Assembly (NCBI GenBank): GCA_009838625.1
Contig: VXRG01000067.1
Coordinates: 34,267 to 98,266 of the forward strand
Reading direction: 5' to 3'
Source: Caldilineaceae bacterium SB0664_bin_27
GTDB taxonomy: Bacteria; Chloroflexota; Anaerolineae; Caldilineales; Caldilineaceae
Length of the DNA: 64,000 nt
Shown: positions 53,620 through 61,932 of the stretch, piece after piece
Layout of the letters: the number at the start of each line of letters is the position of its first letter
Position numbering within the stretch: the first letter of the stretch is position 1
The notes under the pieces: model-generated
The model's database searches: none
What the model saw: only the letters and a program-made list of their open reading frames with translations
What the model was told of the DNA's origin: nothing
Translations under genes and position numbers: made by a program

Positions 53620-56424
53620 TCAAGTAGCTTCGACCTCCACGTGGTATCTACCTTGGGGACCCACCTCAACTTCTATTTCGCTCCACTCCTTCTCTTCCAA
53701 AACAAGGTTAAGACTCAATTTCCCGTCAACGCGAACCGCGTACCTGTCTCCTCGCAGTCCGCTAGTCTTCAACTTCGTTCTGTGCCGGTCACCGCTGCGA
53801 TTTTCCAATATGAACGCAAACCTTGAGAACTGCGGAGTCTTGTCTCCGTTCTTTAGGTTCTTGTAGTCCAGAGTGACCGGCTGTCCCGCAGCAAAGCCGT
53901 CGCGCTCGAGCAACACGTGCAGGCGCGTTCTAAGCCCGACGATATGAAGTCTCTGCCGCAGTCCGTCCTGCGGCCAGACTTTGAACTGTCCATTGTCCAT
54001 CTCCAGCCTACCGCCATAGGCGAACCAGCCGAACAACGGGTCATCTGCCACTATCGTAGCCGCCGTGCGCAGCGCCGCCCCGTAGCCGAGTTCAATCTCC
54101 CCGTCGTAGGGCCAGCTTCCCCGGCCATTGTCCTGCCTGATCCACATACCGCTGTACTTTTCGGGCGTTATCGCCCACCCCGATGCGCCGTCGTTTTCTT
54201 CGCCAGGATACCAGTACCCGTAGTTGGATTCCGCCGTTCCGGTATTCATCAGACACCACGAACTGAGGAAAGAGGCATATCCCAAGCGGAGGAATGGAAA
54301 AGGGTCCTCGGCGAAATGGAGGGCGTAGTCGACAATTGCCCAGCCGCCCAGCTGTGACATGTAGCTCAGGCCGTAACGCGACGAATCACCCCCGCGATTG
54401 TCGCCTCCCAAGAGTGTGTAAGAAGGCTCCACCCAACCCCGCAGCGCTATGTTGGCGTCGATCTGCTTGACCATAAACGCCTCGAAATCTGCACGTTTGA
54501 CTTCGGGATGTTCGAACCAGATCTCTTTGTACTTGTCATACCAGAGCCGTGAGTCCGGCTCCACATTTCGTGTCAACCCGTATCTGGCTACGGCATGCGA
54601 TGTCTCGAAAGCGATCGTGTCAAATGGGTATTCGGAATCAAAGGGATAGGGGTCGTCATAGACAAAATACTTGACCTTTTTCTCCCATTCTCCGCGCAGC
54701 CAGTCGGCCCGCTCCTGCCATCCTTCCTCCTCCAGCGCGTCGATTAGGTCGATGATCAGCATCTCATTGTACAGGCCGAGCCGATAAGCCCAGTACCCTT
54801 GGGCTCCGTGGGGAAGATCATCCAGCCCGGCAAGCAGAAAGTGGGCTTCCGCCGTCCCGAACGCCCTCTCCAGGTAGCCCGAACTGTCCAGATAGTTCGT
54901 CGACCCCGGGTATAGCTTGGCGATCTGGTACATATGAAAATAGAGCATGATCACATGGGGGTAGTCATAGCTGCGCCAAATGTGCTCCAGACCTTCTCCC
55001 CTAGTACCAAACTCGTGTTCGCTGTGCCGGTTCTCATACCAGTTGGGCACGCCGTAGATGAAGTATGGGTAGGGCTGTTCCTCATTCGTGCGCTGCAATC
55101 CTCCCCAAACAAACTTGCCAATATAGAACTCGACTGCGTCAATCTCCTTTTGTTCAGGAAAGTGTACGTTTTTTGCGGCGATAAACGGCGCCTTCGGCAG
55201 TGCCGTGTCATCGCAGGACAATGTGTATCCATACCACCCGTCAAAACCTCCCGTGTTTTCCGGCCCTCGCAAGACGGCCTCCCGCATGTCCCACACCGAA
55301 AACAAGCCCTCGTACCATCTTTCCGTGCCCCTGTGCTGCTGTTTGTCCACGAGGAAGCTGGTACGCTTCTTTATTAGCGTCTCCAAAGGCTCGGTGACAA
55401 AGAACTCCAGATTCATATAGTAGCCGTCACCGAACCTCACAGTCAGGAGATTTTCCCCCAGTCGCGAAAACTGTACGCGATAGGTCCTGGTATCAACTTG
55501 CGGTTCATCCACCAGCTCTAGGCTGGTCTCGTCTGGATATTCCGTCCCCAGTTCATACTCTCTGTGCTGAGTCCGCACTGAAAACGTAGAGCCCAGGTCA
55601 ATCGGCACCGTCATTCCCGGCACAACCTGAACGTCAAACAGCCCTTCCTGGTGGAGCAAGTCCCGCACACCGTCGTAGTCGACAGCCCACTGCAGGCAAA
55701 ATCCGTATGCAACAGAATCTCCCTCTCTTCCTCGCGGCGCAAGCTTGACGCTCGTATGCGGTTGGCGCCATGTGCCGCGCGTCTCGCCTCCTCCGCTCAA
55801 AGCTGAATGGATATACGCGCGGTAAGGCACACTGGTGGTTGAAGGGTGAGGGTCGATCTCCTCGTAGTATTCCAACTTTGTCCCTTCCAGAGGTGTCATA
55901 ACCAGGTAAGGACCGACGCCATTGGGCCGCTGCCAGAAAATAAACGAGCCATGACCTGAAATGAAGCTGTGGCGGGCGACAACCTGCGTGTAGTTGGCCA
56001 GATTGTCGCGCAAGAAGCGCTTGTTGAACGGCAGCGGCAGACCGATGTCGCCAATCTCGACAGTCTCTTCCGTCTCGTTATGAAACTGCAGCGTCCACAA
56101 AAGACGGTCCCCTTCCAGGCTGAAGCGTTCCATCAGTCCCAGACCCCGCAGCCCGTGCAGCAACTCTCCGTCACCGCTGTATATAAAGGCCCGTCCTCTC
56201 GGCCCGTCGTCCTCGACTGTTCGAATGTCGCCAGAAGCGAAGGTCGTCGCAGACCTCCATTCTCCACCCACAGTGCGAAGGCCTACCAGCACCTCACCCA
56301 GCGTTTCGCCGGGTGTAATGTACTCGGTATCAAAGACATCGTTCTCTAGTTTCAGACTGCTGATACCGCCCCGGTTCCACTCCAACAGGAACTGCCGCCG
56401 GGTTTGCACTGAAGTTGCTGTCAT
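53620..56424 (-). CDS. Large DUF5695-like protein, probable carbohydrate-active enzyme
   Basis: A 934-residue protein without a signal peptide. The first 330 residues look beta-rich (GISSLKLENDVFDTEYITPG, LLWTLQFHNETEETVEIGDI). From about 390 it turns helical with repeated aromatic/acidic motifs (GGFDGWYGYTLSCDD, AHFLLAGLDDLPHGAQGYWAY, YGYWYPGEENDGASGWAI), the pattern of an (alpha/alpha) toroid. A beta-rich C-terminus follows. By memory this matches the DUF5695 family, often found in glycan-utilisation loci, but no glycosidase family is proven. AGAAGG lies 7 bases before the ATG. It sits between the importer and the sugar-acid genes, supporting a glycan role. Confidence 0.6.
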   Translation of the reverse strand: MTATSVQTRRQFLLEWNRGGISSLKLENDVFDTEYITPGETLGEVLVGLRTVGGEWRSATTFASGDIRTVEDDGPRGRAFIYSGDGELLHGLRGLGLMERFSLEGDRLLWTLQFHNETEETVEIGDIGLPLPFNKRFLRDNLANYTQVVARHSFISGHGSFIFWQRPNGVGPYLVMTPLEGTKLEYYEEIDPHPSTTSVPYRAYIHSALSGGGETRGTWRQPHTSVKLAPRGREGDSVAYGFCLQWAVDYDGVRDLLHQEGLFDVQVVPGMTVPIDLGSTFSVRTQHREYELGTEYPDETSLELVDEPQVDTRTYRVQFSRLGENLLTVRFGDGYYMNLEFFVTEPLETLIKKRTSFLVDKQQHRGTERWYEGLFSVWDMREAVLRGPENTGGFDGWYGYTLSCDDTALPKAPFIAAKNVHFPEQKEIDAVEFYIGKFVWGGLQRTNEEQPYPYFIYGVPNWYENRHSEHEFGTRGEGLEHIWRSYDYPHVIMLYFHMYQIAKLYPGSTNYLDSSGYLERAFGTAEAHFLLAGLDDLPHGAQGYWAYRLGLYNEMLIIDLIDALEEEGWQERADWLRGEWEKKVKYFVYDDPYPFDSEYPFDTIAFETSHAVARYGLTRNVEPDSRLWYDKYKEIWFEHPEVKRADFEAFMVKQIDANIALRGWVEPSYTLLGGDNRGGDSSRYGLSYMSQLGGWAIVDYALHFAEDPFPFLRLGYASFLSSWCLMNTGTAESNYGYWYPGEENDGASGWAITPEKYSGMWIRQDNGRGSWPYDGEIELGYGAALRTAATIVADDPLFGWFAYGGRLEMDNGQFKVWPQDGLRQRLHIVGLRTRLHVLLERDGFAAGQPVTLDYKNLKNGDKTPQFSRFAFILENRSGDRHRTKLKTSGLRGDRYAVRVDGKLSLNLVLEEKEWSEIEVEVGPQGRYHVEVEAT

Positions 56425-56483
56425 GATCTTGCCTTCTCAAGCTGCTTCATCACCTTGCCCAACAGAGGATAGGCCCACCGTCC

Positions 56484-57314
56484 TCACCACATCACCCATC
56501 CTCCGGAGTTGATGTCCTGACCGGTCATGCTTGCCGCATCGTCCGAAGCGAGAAAGACCGCAATCGCTGCAGCATCCTCAGAACCCGCGCCCTTCTCAAC
56601 GAAGCCTTCGTCCCCGCACCAGCGTCCGGCCAGGACTGCGTTCGGCCGGGGTTCCCGGTACCGCTTCCGGACCGCCTCTTCGTCAAACGGATCCCCTCTG
56701 TATTCGGCGCGAGCCCGTTCCAGCTCGATGCCCCGCTCCTCGTGCGAATCCGGGCAGATAGCGTTGACCGTAATGTTGTACCGGCCCACGTCGGCAGCCA
56801 GCGTGCGCGTGAAACCAAGGATTCCCATTTTCGAAGTGGCGTATGGTGTTCGATGCGAAAGTGGCTGCTTCCCTGTACCTGAACTGAAGTTAATGACCCG
56901 CCCGTACCTTTTGCGAATCATCTCAGGCAGAGCGTACTTGCAGCCAAGAAACGCCGAATCGAGATTGACCGCCAGAGTCTCCTGCCACTCCTCCAGGCTC
57001 ATCTGCCATACATCCTTCGTTGGGCCGGCGATTCCCACCACGTTCACCAGAATGTCGATCGTCCCGAAATGGTCAATGGTCTGCTTTACCAGTTCACGGA
57101 CCTGCTCCTCCTTCGAGACATCTGATTGCGAGCAAAGCGCTTCCCCGCCGGCCGCCCTGATCCGTTCGCCAACTGACCCATCCAACTCGTCTGCGGGAAG
57201 AACGTCACAGACCGAAACCGCGGCGCCTTCCTCAGCAAAACGTATCGCAACCGCCTCTCCGTGCCCCCGCCCCGCGCCTGTGACCAGGGCCACCTTGCCG
57301 TCCAATCTACCCAT
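56484..57314 (-). CDS. Short-chain dehydrogenase/reductase
   Basis: A 276-residue classical SDR. The cofactor motif is TGAGRGHGEAVA; where most SDRs have NNAG this one has NVVGIAG. Catalytic residues are the Ser of FSSGTGKQP and the Tyr/Lys of YATSKMG. GQDINSGGWVMW ends the protein, typical of 3-oxoacyl-ACP-reductase-like and sugar SDRs. An insert after the substrate loop (HEERGIELERARAEYRGDP) suggests a specific substrate pocket. It lies 26 bases after the enolase-superfamily gene and is probably cotranscribed. Confidence 0.88.
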   Translation of the reverse strand: MGRLDGKVALVTGAGRGHGEAVAIRFAEEGAAVSVCDVLPADELDGSVGERIRAAGGEALCSQSDVSKEEQVRELVKQTIDHFGTIDILVNVVGIAGPTKDVWQMSLEEWQETLAVNLDSAFLGCKYALPEMIRKRYGRVINFSSGTGKQPLSHRTPYATSKMGILGFTRTLAADVGRYNITVNAICPDSHEERGIELERARAEYRGDPFDEEAVRKRYREPRPNAVLAGRWCGDEGFVEKGAGSEDAAAIAVFLASDDAASMTGQDINSGGWVMW

Positions 57315-57340
57315 GACTGGCTTTCCCTTTTTCCCCTCGC

Positions 57341-58465
57341 CTACAATAACTGTCTCTTGACAACCGCTTCGTCCAGTTCAACACCCAGACCCGGACCAGT
57401 AGGCGGCGTGATATAGCCATTCTCAAATACAATCGGCTCCTTGAACAGCTCCTGGTGCAGAGGGCCCCCGTTGTACTCCTGGATCAACAGGTTCGGCGAA
57501 CAGGTATCAAGCTGCACGGCCGCGGCCGCTGCCACAGGCCCACAGTACATGTGAGGGGCGATCATTGCGTAATGCGCCTCCGCTATCCCCGCGATCTTCT
57601 TCGATTCCAGGATCCCCCCGCATTGACCTACATCCAGTTGAATGACCTGCGCCGCCTGCTTCTCCAGCAGCTGGGCAAACTCGAACTTCGAAACCAGCCG
57701 CTCGCCGGTGGCGATGGGGATGCTTGTATGGGCCGCCACGCGCGCCATCTCGTCGATGTTTTCTGGCGGCACCGGCTCCTCGAACCAGAACGGGTCGAAC
57801 TCCTCCAGAATCTTGGCGACGCGGATCGCGCCAGCCGTGCTGAACTGTCCGTGCGTCCCGATGCCAATCTCCAGTTCGTCGCCCACTGCGTCGCGAATGC
57901 ACTGGAAAATCTTGGCAACGTGTCGGATTGTCTTCAACGAGTAATCGCTTGGATTCGGGAAAATTGGCTGAAAGGAATCAAACTTGCACGCCGTATTTCC
58001 CTCTTCCACCAGCTTTGCGGCGATCTCCCCGGCCTTCTCCGGGTTCTCCCAGATTCCTTCGGACGGCATATACGCGTAGGCGCGCAGCTTTTCGTGGCAC
58101 CTCCCTCCCAACAGATTATAGATTGGCTGACCCACCGCCTTACCAACGATGTCCCAGCAGGCCATCTCGATCGCGCTCAGAGCCGGGGTCATATCCAGTC
58201 CGGGATGGCGGTAATCATGACGCGACGCAAAAATAGTCTGCCACAGCTTCTCGATGTCAAAAGGGTTGGCGCCAACCACAAACTGCTCGCCGAGATCCTC
58301 GATCAGCCTGACCTGCGCATCCAGATTCTTCGCATTTCCCGAAGGCCGCTCGCCCAGGCCGACAATGCCCTCATCGGTCTTCAGCTGAACAAATAGCCAC
58401 ATGCTCCCGCCCCGAAACGGCGGCACGTTCTTTACTACAATGGTTTCTACTTCGACGACTTTCAT
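57341..58465 (-). CDS. Enolase-superfamily (mandelate racemase/muconate lactonizing) dehydratase-like enzyme
   Basis: A 374-residue MR/MLE protein, of the subgroup that dehydrates sugar acids such as galactonate or mannonate. The barrel shows AIEMACWDIVGKAVG, then the metal-ligand Glu residues in FWFEEPVPPENID and PIATGERLVSKFEF, the region QLDVGQCGGILE and the catalytic-type His in IAPHMYCGP. The first metal ligand, an Asp in VDFHG of galactonate dehydratase, aligns with a Gly in EIGIGTHGQF; the next His is kept. ATG at 58465, with GGAG 7 bases upstream, is preferred to a start 32 codons earlier. It is next to an SDR and a GH4 enzyme. Confidence 0.85.
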   Translation of the reverse strand: MKVVEVETIVVKNVPPFRGGSMWLFVQLKTDEGIVGLGERPSGNAKNLDAQVRLIEDLGEQFVVGANPFDIEKLWQTIFASRHDYRHPGLDMTPALSAIEMACWDIVGKAVGQPIYNLLGGRCHEKLRAYAYMPSEGIWENPEKAGEIAAKLVEEGNTACKFDSFQPIFPNPSDYSLKTIRHVAKIFQCIRDAVGDELEIGIGTHGQFSTAGAIRVAKILEEFDPFWFEEPVPPENIDEMARVAAHTSIPIATGERLVSKFEFAQLLEKQAAQVIQLDVGQCGGILESKKIAGIAEAHYAMIAPHMYCGPVAAAAAVQLDTCSPNLLIQEYNGGPLHQELFKEPIVFENGYITPPTGPGLGVELDEAVVKRQLL

Positions 58466-58538
58466 CTCTTTACTCCATTTGATGACTTTCCGCAGCTGGT
58501 GAGTCGCTCCAATTTCCTCTGATGAACAAATAGAAATA

Positions 58539-58575
58539 AGGGGGACGCTCTTCCGCCTCAAAGAGCTGTCCCCCT
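58539..58575 (-). terminator. Strong stem-loop between GH4 and enolase-superfamily genes
   Basis: AGGGGGAC (58539-58546) and GTCCCCCT (58568-58575) pair, and G-CTCTT with AAGAG-C extend the stem to 14 bp with one bulged T. On the minus strand it is followed by TATTTCTATTTG, moderately T-rich. It could terminate or partly attenuate the GH4 transcript, or stabilise its 3' end. Confidence 0.55.
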
Positions 58576-58639
58576 AAGTACCTTAACGCCGATGTGACCG
58601 AATGACAAAGGCGTTTTCGTTTGGTTCCTACGATTCTAC

Positions 58640-60124
58640 CTAATCGGCTACTACCCCCTCAGCCCTGAGAATCGGATCATCCAGCACCGGCGTACCGCTG
58701 ATACCATTGGCTTCCCAATCTGTCGGCCAACGGAAATATTCGTCCATCTTCCGGTTGTAGCCTTGGCCCAAAATCGCTTCCAGCGTCTCTTCCGCTTGAG
58801 CATATGAGCGCGTATCGTTGTCGTCCAGTAACTCCCATAACAGAAGCGAGCGATCCCCAGTCTTGATAGCCAGAAGCGTTCGCTCTAGCGAGAGAACCAA
58901 AGGCAGAATCTGTGTAAGCATGATCTTCTGCGGCAGCGGGTCAACCTGGATACGGTGGATCCCATCCTTGTTCACCACTGCTGGTATCTCCACCGCAATG
59001 TCATCCGGAACTCCAGGCAGCGCGCCCTGGTTGGGCACGTTAACCTGGAACTGGCCTTCATTGTCATTAACCAGGGCGTCAATGATTGGCACCTGCTGCT
59101 CAATCGTCTTACTTTTGCCCAGGTTCTCCACCAGGCTTGCCTTCGGATCCTGGGCGAGGCGGGCGATCTGTTCAACTCTGCGATTCTGGTTGTCGACGTA
59201 CATCGGCCACGAAAGGTGCGAGCGCTGACCGCCCCAAGGCTCGCCGAACCAGAAGCGCTTGGCATCGAAATCCTTGTGGTACCACCATCCGATGTACTTC
59301 ATCCACACAGTGTCGCCCAGCGGCATCAGTCCGTAAAGTCTGTACATGTGCACTGCTGCACGCGACAAGTCGATCTCCCACGCCCTCTTCAACTCGCCGT
59401 TCCAACCTGTCCTGCCTGCCGGCAGAGGGCGGCTGGCTGCCGTTTCCGCCCAATACGCATCACCTTTGCTTTGAATCCATTCATCGATGAGCGGGTACGC
59501 GTCCATTCCCTCGTATTCAAACTTTGTCAGCCAGATGTTGTGGTTCAACCCCGGCGCCTGCCACTGCACCTTCGTATGGTCGATCTCCAGCATGTCGCAG
59601 ATGTCACGGTAGCCGTAATAGCCGTGGCACAAACCGCAGACCTTTACGTCCGTCTCGCGGCCAATAACCGTGCAGCCGTCATAGACCGGGTTACCGGACT
59701 GTATCAGCCAGGCATCGGGACAAACCTTCTCAATCTCCTTCGCCACCTCCAGGATAAATGAGGTGTTGTAATACGAGTACTCCAGCGACCCCGGCCCGTC
59801 CCAATCATAGCCAAAGTCCTGGATTAAGTCCCGTGTTTCCAGCCCGGACTCGTAGGTCACGACTGAGGCAGTGTTGATGACGAAGTCGGCATCCTGCATC
59901 GCCTCGCGGCGGTCCAGGGTCTGGTCGAACGTTATATTTGCCCCCAACTCGTCGGCATAACGCTCGGCCAGCTTGTGGATCATCTGCAGCCGCTCTGCGT
60001 CCACGTCCATGAAGCTCACGTGGCTTCCCTTCAGGCTCTCCGTTAGACAGAGGTCCTTTACAAGACCCAACGAAAACGTCGCGCTCCCGGCGCCTATCAC
60101 GCCGATCTTTACAGCGGTTCCCAT
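58640..60124 (-). CDS. Glycoside hydrolase family 4 enzyme
   Basis: A 494-residue NAD- and metal-dependent glycosidase of family GH4 (alpha-galactosidase, alpha-glucosidase, alpha-glucuronidase/galacturonidase or 6-phospho-glucosidase). The NAD motif is VIGAGSATFSLG; then NTASVVTYESG, IQSGNPVY, the metal-ligand Cys166 in GLCHGYYGYRD and His195 in APGLNHNIWLT. These are the standard GH4 catalytic features. The exact sugar cannot be told; neighbours acting on sugar acids make a uronidase attractive. ATG at 60124 follows AGGAG by 8 bases; a TTG two codons upstream is possible. No signal peptide, so its substrate is imported. Confidence 0.9.
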   Translation of the reverse strand: MGTAVKIGVIGAGSATFSLGLVKDLCLTESLKGSHVSFMDVDAERLQMIHKLAERYADELGANITFDQTLDRREAMQDADFVINTASVVTYESGLETRDLIQDFGYDWDGPGSLEYSYYNTSFILEVAKEIEKVCPDAWLIQSGNPVYDGCTVIGRETDVKVCGLCHGYYGYRDICDMLEIDHTKVQWQAPGLNHNIWLTKFEYEGMDAYPLIDEWIQSKGDAYWAETAASRPLPAGRTGWNGELKRAWEIDLSRAAVHMYRLYGLMPLGDTVWMKYIGWWYHKDFDAKRFWFGEPWGGQRSHLSWPMYVDNQNRRVEQIARLAQDPKASLVENLGKSKTIEQQVPIIDALVNDNEGQFQVNVPNQGALPGVPDDIAVEIPAVVNKDGIHRIQVDPLPQKIMLTQILPLVLSLERTLLAIKTGDRSLLLWELLDDNDTRSYAQAEETLEAILGQGYNRKMDEYFRWPTDWEANGISGTPVLDDPILRAEGVVAD

Positions 60125-60441
60125 TGCCAATTCTCCTGTTCTGTTTGAACTGCAGGTAGTTCGACGAGTGGACTCATATTTGACCGTCGTGGAATGGCAC
60201 TGGCCATTCCCGCCTCTTGCCTGCCCACACTCACCTCACGCCCCTGTTCCGCCATCTCTCCATCTCTCGCACACAACGGTAGCGAAAAATGAAAAGAGTT
60301 CCTTTCCGCATTACACCGCAGACAGGAACTCTTGGACCTTCGCAGTAATTCAGTTGGAAAACGCTGCAAAGGGAGGAAAGGACAACGCACTGGGAGAGCA
60401 GGGAAGACCAAGAGCGGAAAACCCATCTTGCCTTACTCAAC
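60125..60441. other. Gap between SH3-protein and GH4 genes
   Basis: About 317 bases holding the terminator of the SH3-protein gene at 60284-60333. No clear GH4 promoter was found. Confidence 0.5.
60284..60333 (-). terminator. Rho-independent terminator after the SH3-domain protein gene
   Basis: On the minus strand AAGAGTTCCT and AGGAACTCTT (10 bp, 60324-60333 and 60294-60303) enclose a 20-base loop and are followed by TTTTCATTTTTCG. It lies about 110 bases after the stop codon. Confidence 0.65.
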
Positions 60442-61689
60442 TCAACCATCACCCTCCATATCCTTCTGCTCCTCCATCTCGTCCTCCTTCTCTGCATCCA
60501 TCTCCATCTCTTCTTCCATCATCATTTCGTCTTCAACCGGCAACTCCTCAAAAGGACCTGTTGTCGTAACGTAGAAGGCGAAGACCCAGCCGTAGCCGCT
60601 TGGCAGATCGGCGATGGCGACCTTGACCCAGTCTCCTTCCTCCGTTCTCCCAATTCCGTTGAAAGTCACACCGCCGACCGCTTTTGCCACGATGTCGTAT
60701 TCCGTGCCGGGCCCCGCACGCACGTTCAAACGCTGCCCAAAACTGTTTACCGTGACGACGACCTTCTCAATCGGGATGGCCGGTGCAATATCAGAAGGTT
60801 TATCCTCGGGGGCCATCTCTTCATCTTCGATCGGAACTATTTCATCCAGCGGAATCGTAAATTCCTTGACCGTCAATAAGTGACCGCTGACAACAAGAAG
60901 CTCCTTCGCAGAGGCCCAGCCGTGGAATCCATTGTCGTCGTACACGTAGAACCACTCGCCGTTTTCCGTCCGGAAGGCAGCCGTCAAGCGAGACCCGGCC
61001 TTGAAGTGTGCGACAAATGCCCCGTCTTCACCATCCCACAGCACCGCCCCTCCTATTCTGGCCAGCGACAAGGCAACCGGTCCTTCAGGCGGCTGGAAAG
61101 GCGTTGGCGTTGGCTCTGGTGTGTCCGCCATCGTTGTTGCCTCTGGCATAGCCTCTGGAGTAGGCTGCGGTGTCGACTCCTCCATCGCCTCCGGCGTTAC
61201 TGTAGCCTCTGGCATTGCCGTCGTCTCGCCCATAGGCGTGGGCGAACTCGTAGCCGTCTCTTGAACCGCCATCACCTCCGGTGTTGGAGACGGTGATGGA
61301 GAGGGAGTTGGAGTAAGTGTTATTGTCGGAGTCGAGGTGGGCTCCGGCGTTGGCGTCTCAACGGGAAGCCGTCCTAATCCGGCAGCCAGCAGAGTCCGCA
61401 CTTCCACCCATCCTTCAGATTGGTCCCGGGTCTGAATAAACACCCAAAGAAGGTCAGTGGACCGCAAGCGTGCGGTAACAAGGGAGCCTCCAACGAGATC
61501 CTGCAGCGGCTCCCCGTTCGGTCGGTCGTACAGAGTAGCGCCCTGATTGCGCACAACCGCCAGGACAGTTGGTGAAATCGGTGTCGACTGGGCTAACTCG
61601 CTTCCAAGTTGCCCGCTTTGAAGCGACCCAGGCTGCGTTAAGGCGAGGAAAATTAGCGCACCGAACCCCAAAACGAGTCGAATCATCAT
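60442..61689 (-). CDS. Exported protein with SH3-like domains and acidic tail
   Basis: A 415-residue secreted or surface protein. A signal peptide (LVLGFGALIFLALTQPGS) is followed by an SH3b-like domain (about 40-105, WVFIQTRDQSEGWVEV), a Pro/Thr/Glu/Met linker, a second SH3b-like domain (about 205-270, GEWFYVYDDNGFHGWAS) and a third, canonical SH3_3 (about 305-385, LNVRAGPGTEYDIVAKA and GDWVKVAIAD). The last 30 residues are almost only Glu, Met, Asp and Lys. SH3b domains usually bind cell-wall or protein ligands. ATG at 61689 gives better ribosome spacing (GGAG 8 bases) than 61695. No enzyme domain. Confidence 0.78.
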   Translation of the reverse strand: MMIRLVLGFGALIFLALTQPGSLQSGQLGSELAQSTPISPTVLAVVRNQGATLYDRPNGEPLQDLVGGSLVTARLRSTDLLWVFIQTRDQSEGWVEVRTLLAAGLGRLPVETPTPEPTSTPTITLTPTPSPSPSPTPEVMAVQETATSSPTPMGETTAMPEATVTPEAMEESTPQPTPEAMPEATTMADTPEPTPTPFQPPEGPVALSLARIGGAVLWDGEDGAFVAHFKAGSRLTAAFRTENGEWFYVYDDNGFHGWASAKELLVVSGHLLTVKEFTIPLDEIVPIEDEEMAPEDKPSDIAPAIPIEKVVVTVNSFGQRLNVRAGPGTEYDIVAKAVGGVTFNGIGRTEEGDWVKVAIADLPSGYGWVFAFYVTTTGPFEELPVEDEMMMEEEMEMDAEKEDEMEEQKDMEGDG

Positions 61690-61932
61690 TGTCATATCTC
61701 CAAAACTCGAATGTGGCTCGTCAATGCGCTCTCCAATGTTAGCAAAGATGGAAAAAACTGAAACAAATGGGAACCCTGGTTATGGGAGCGTCAGATGTGC
61801 TGCCACGCTACCACTTCGCGGTTCCCATTCAGTTTTTGGTTCTGTTGAACTCTAAACCACCCGGTCCACAAGGCAATGGTACCCGCAGCCTGGTGATCAT
61901 TCTCAGTCGAGACTCATCAACTTGCGACTGGA

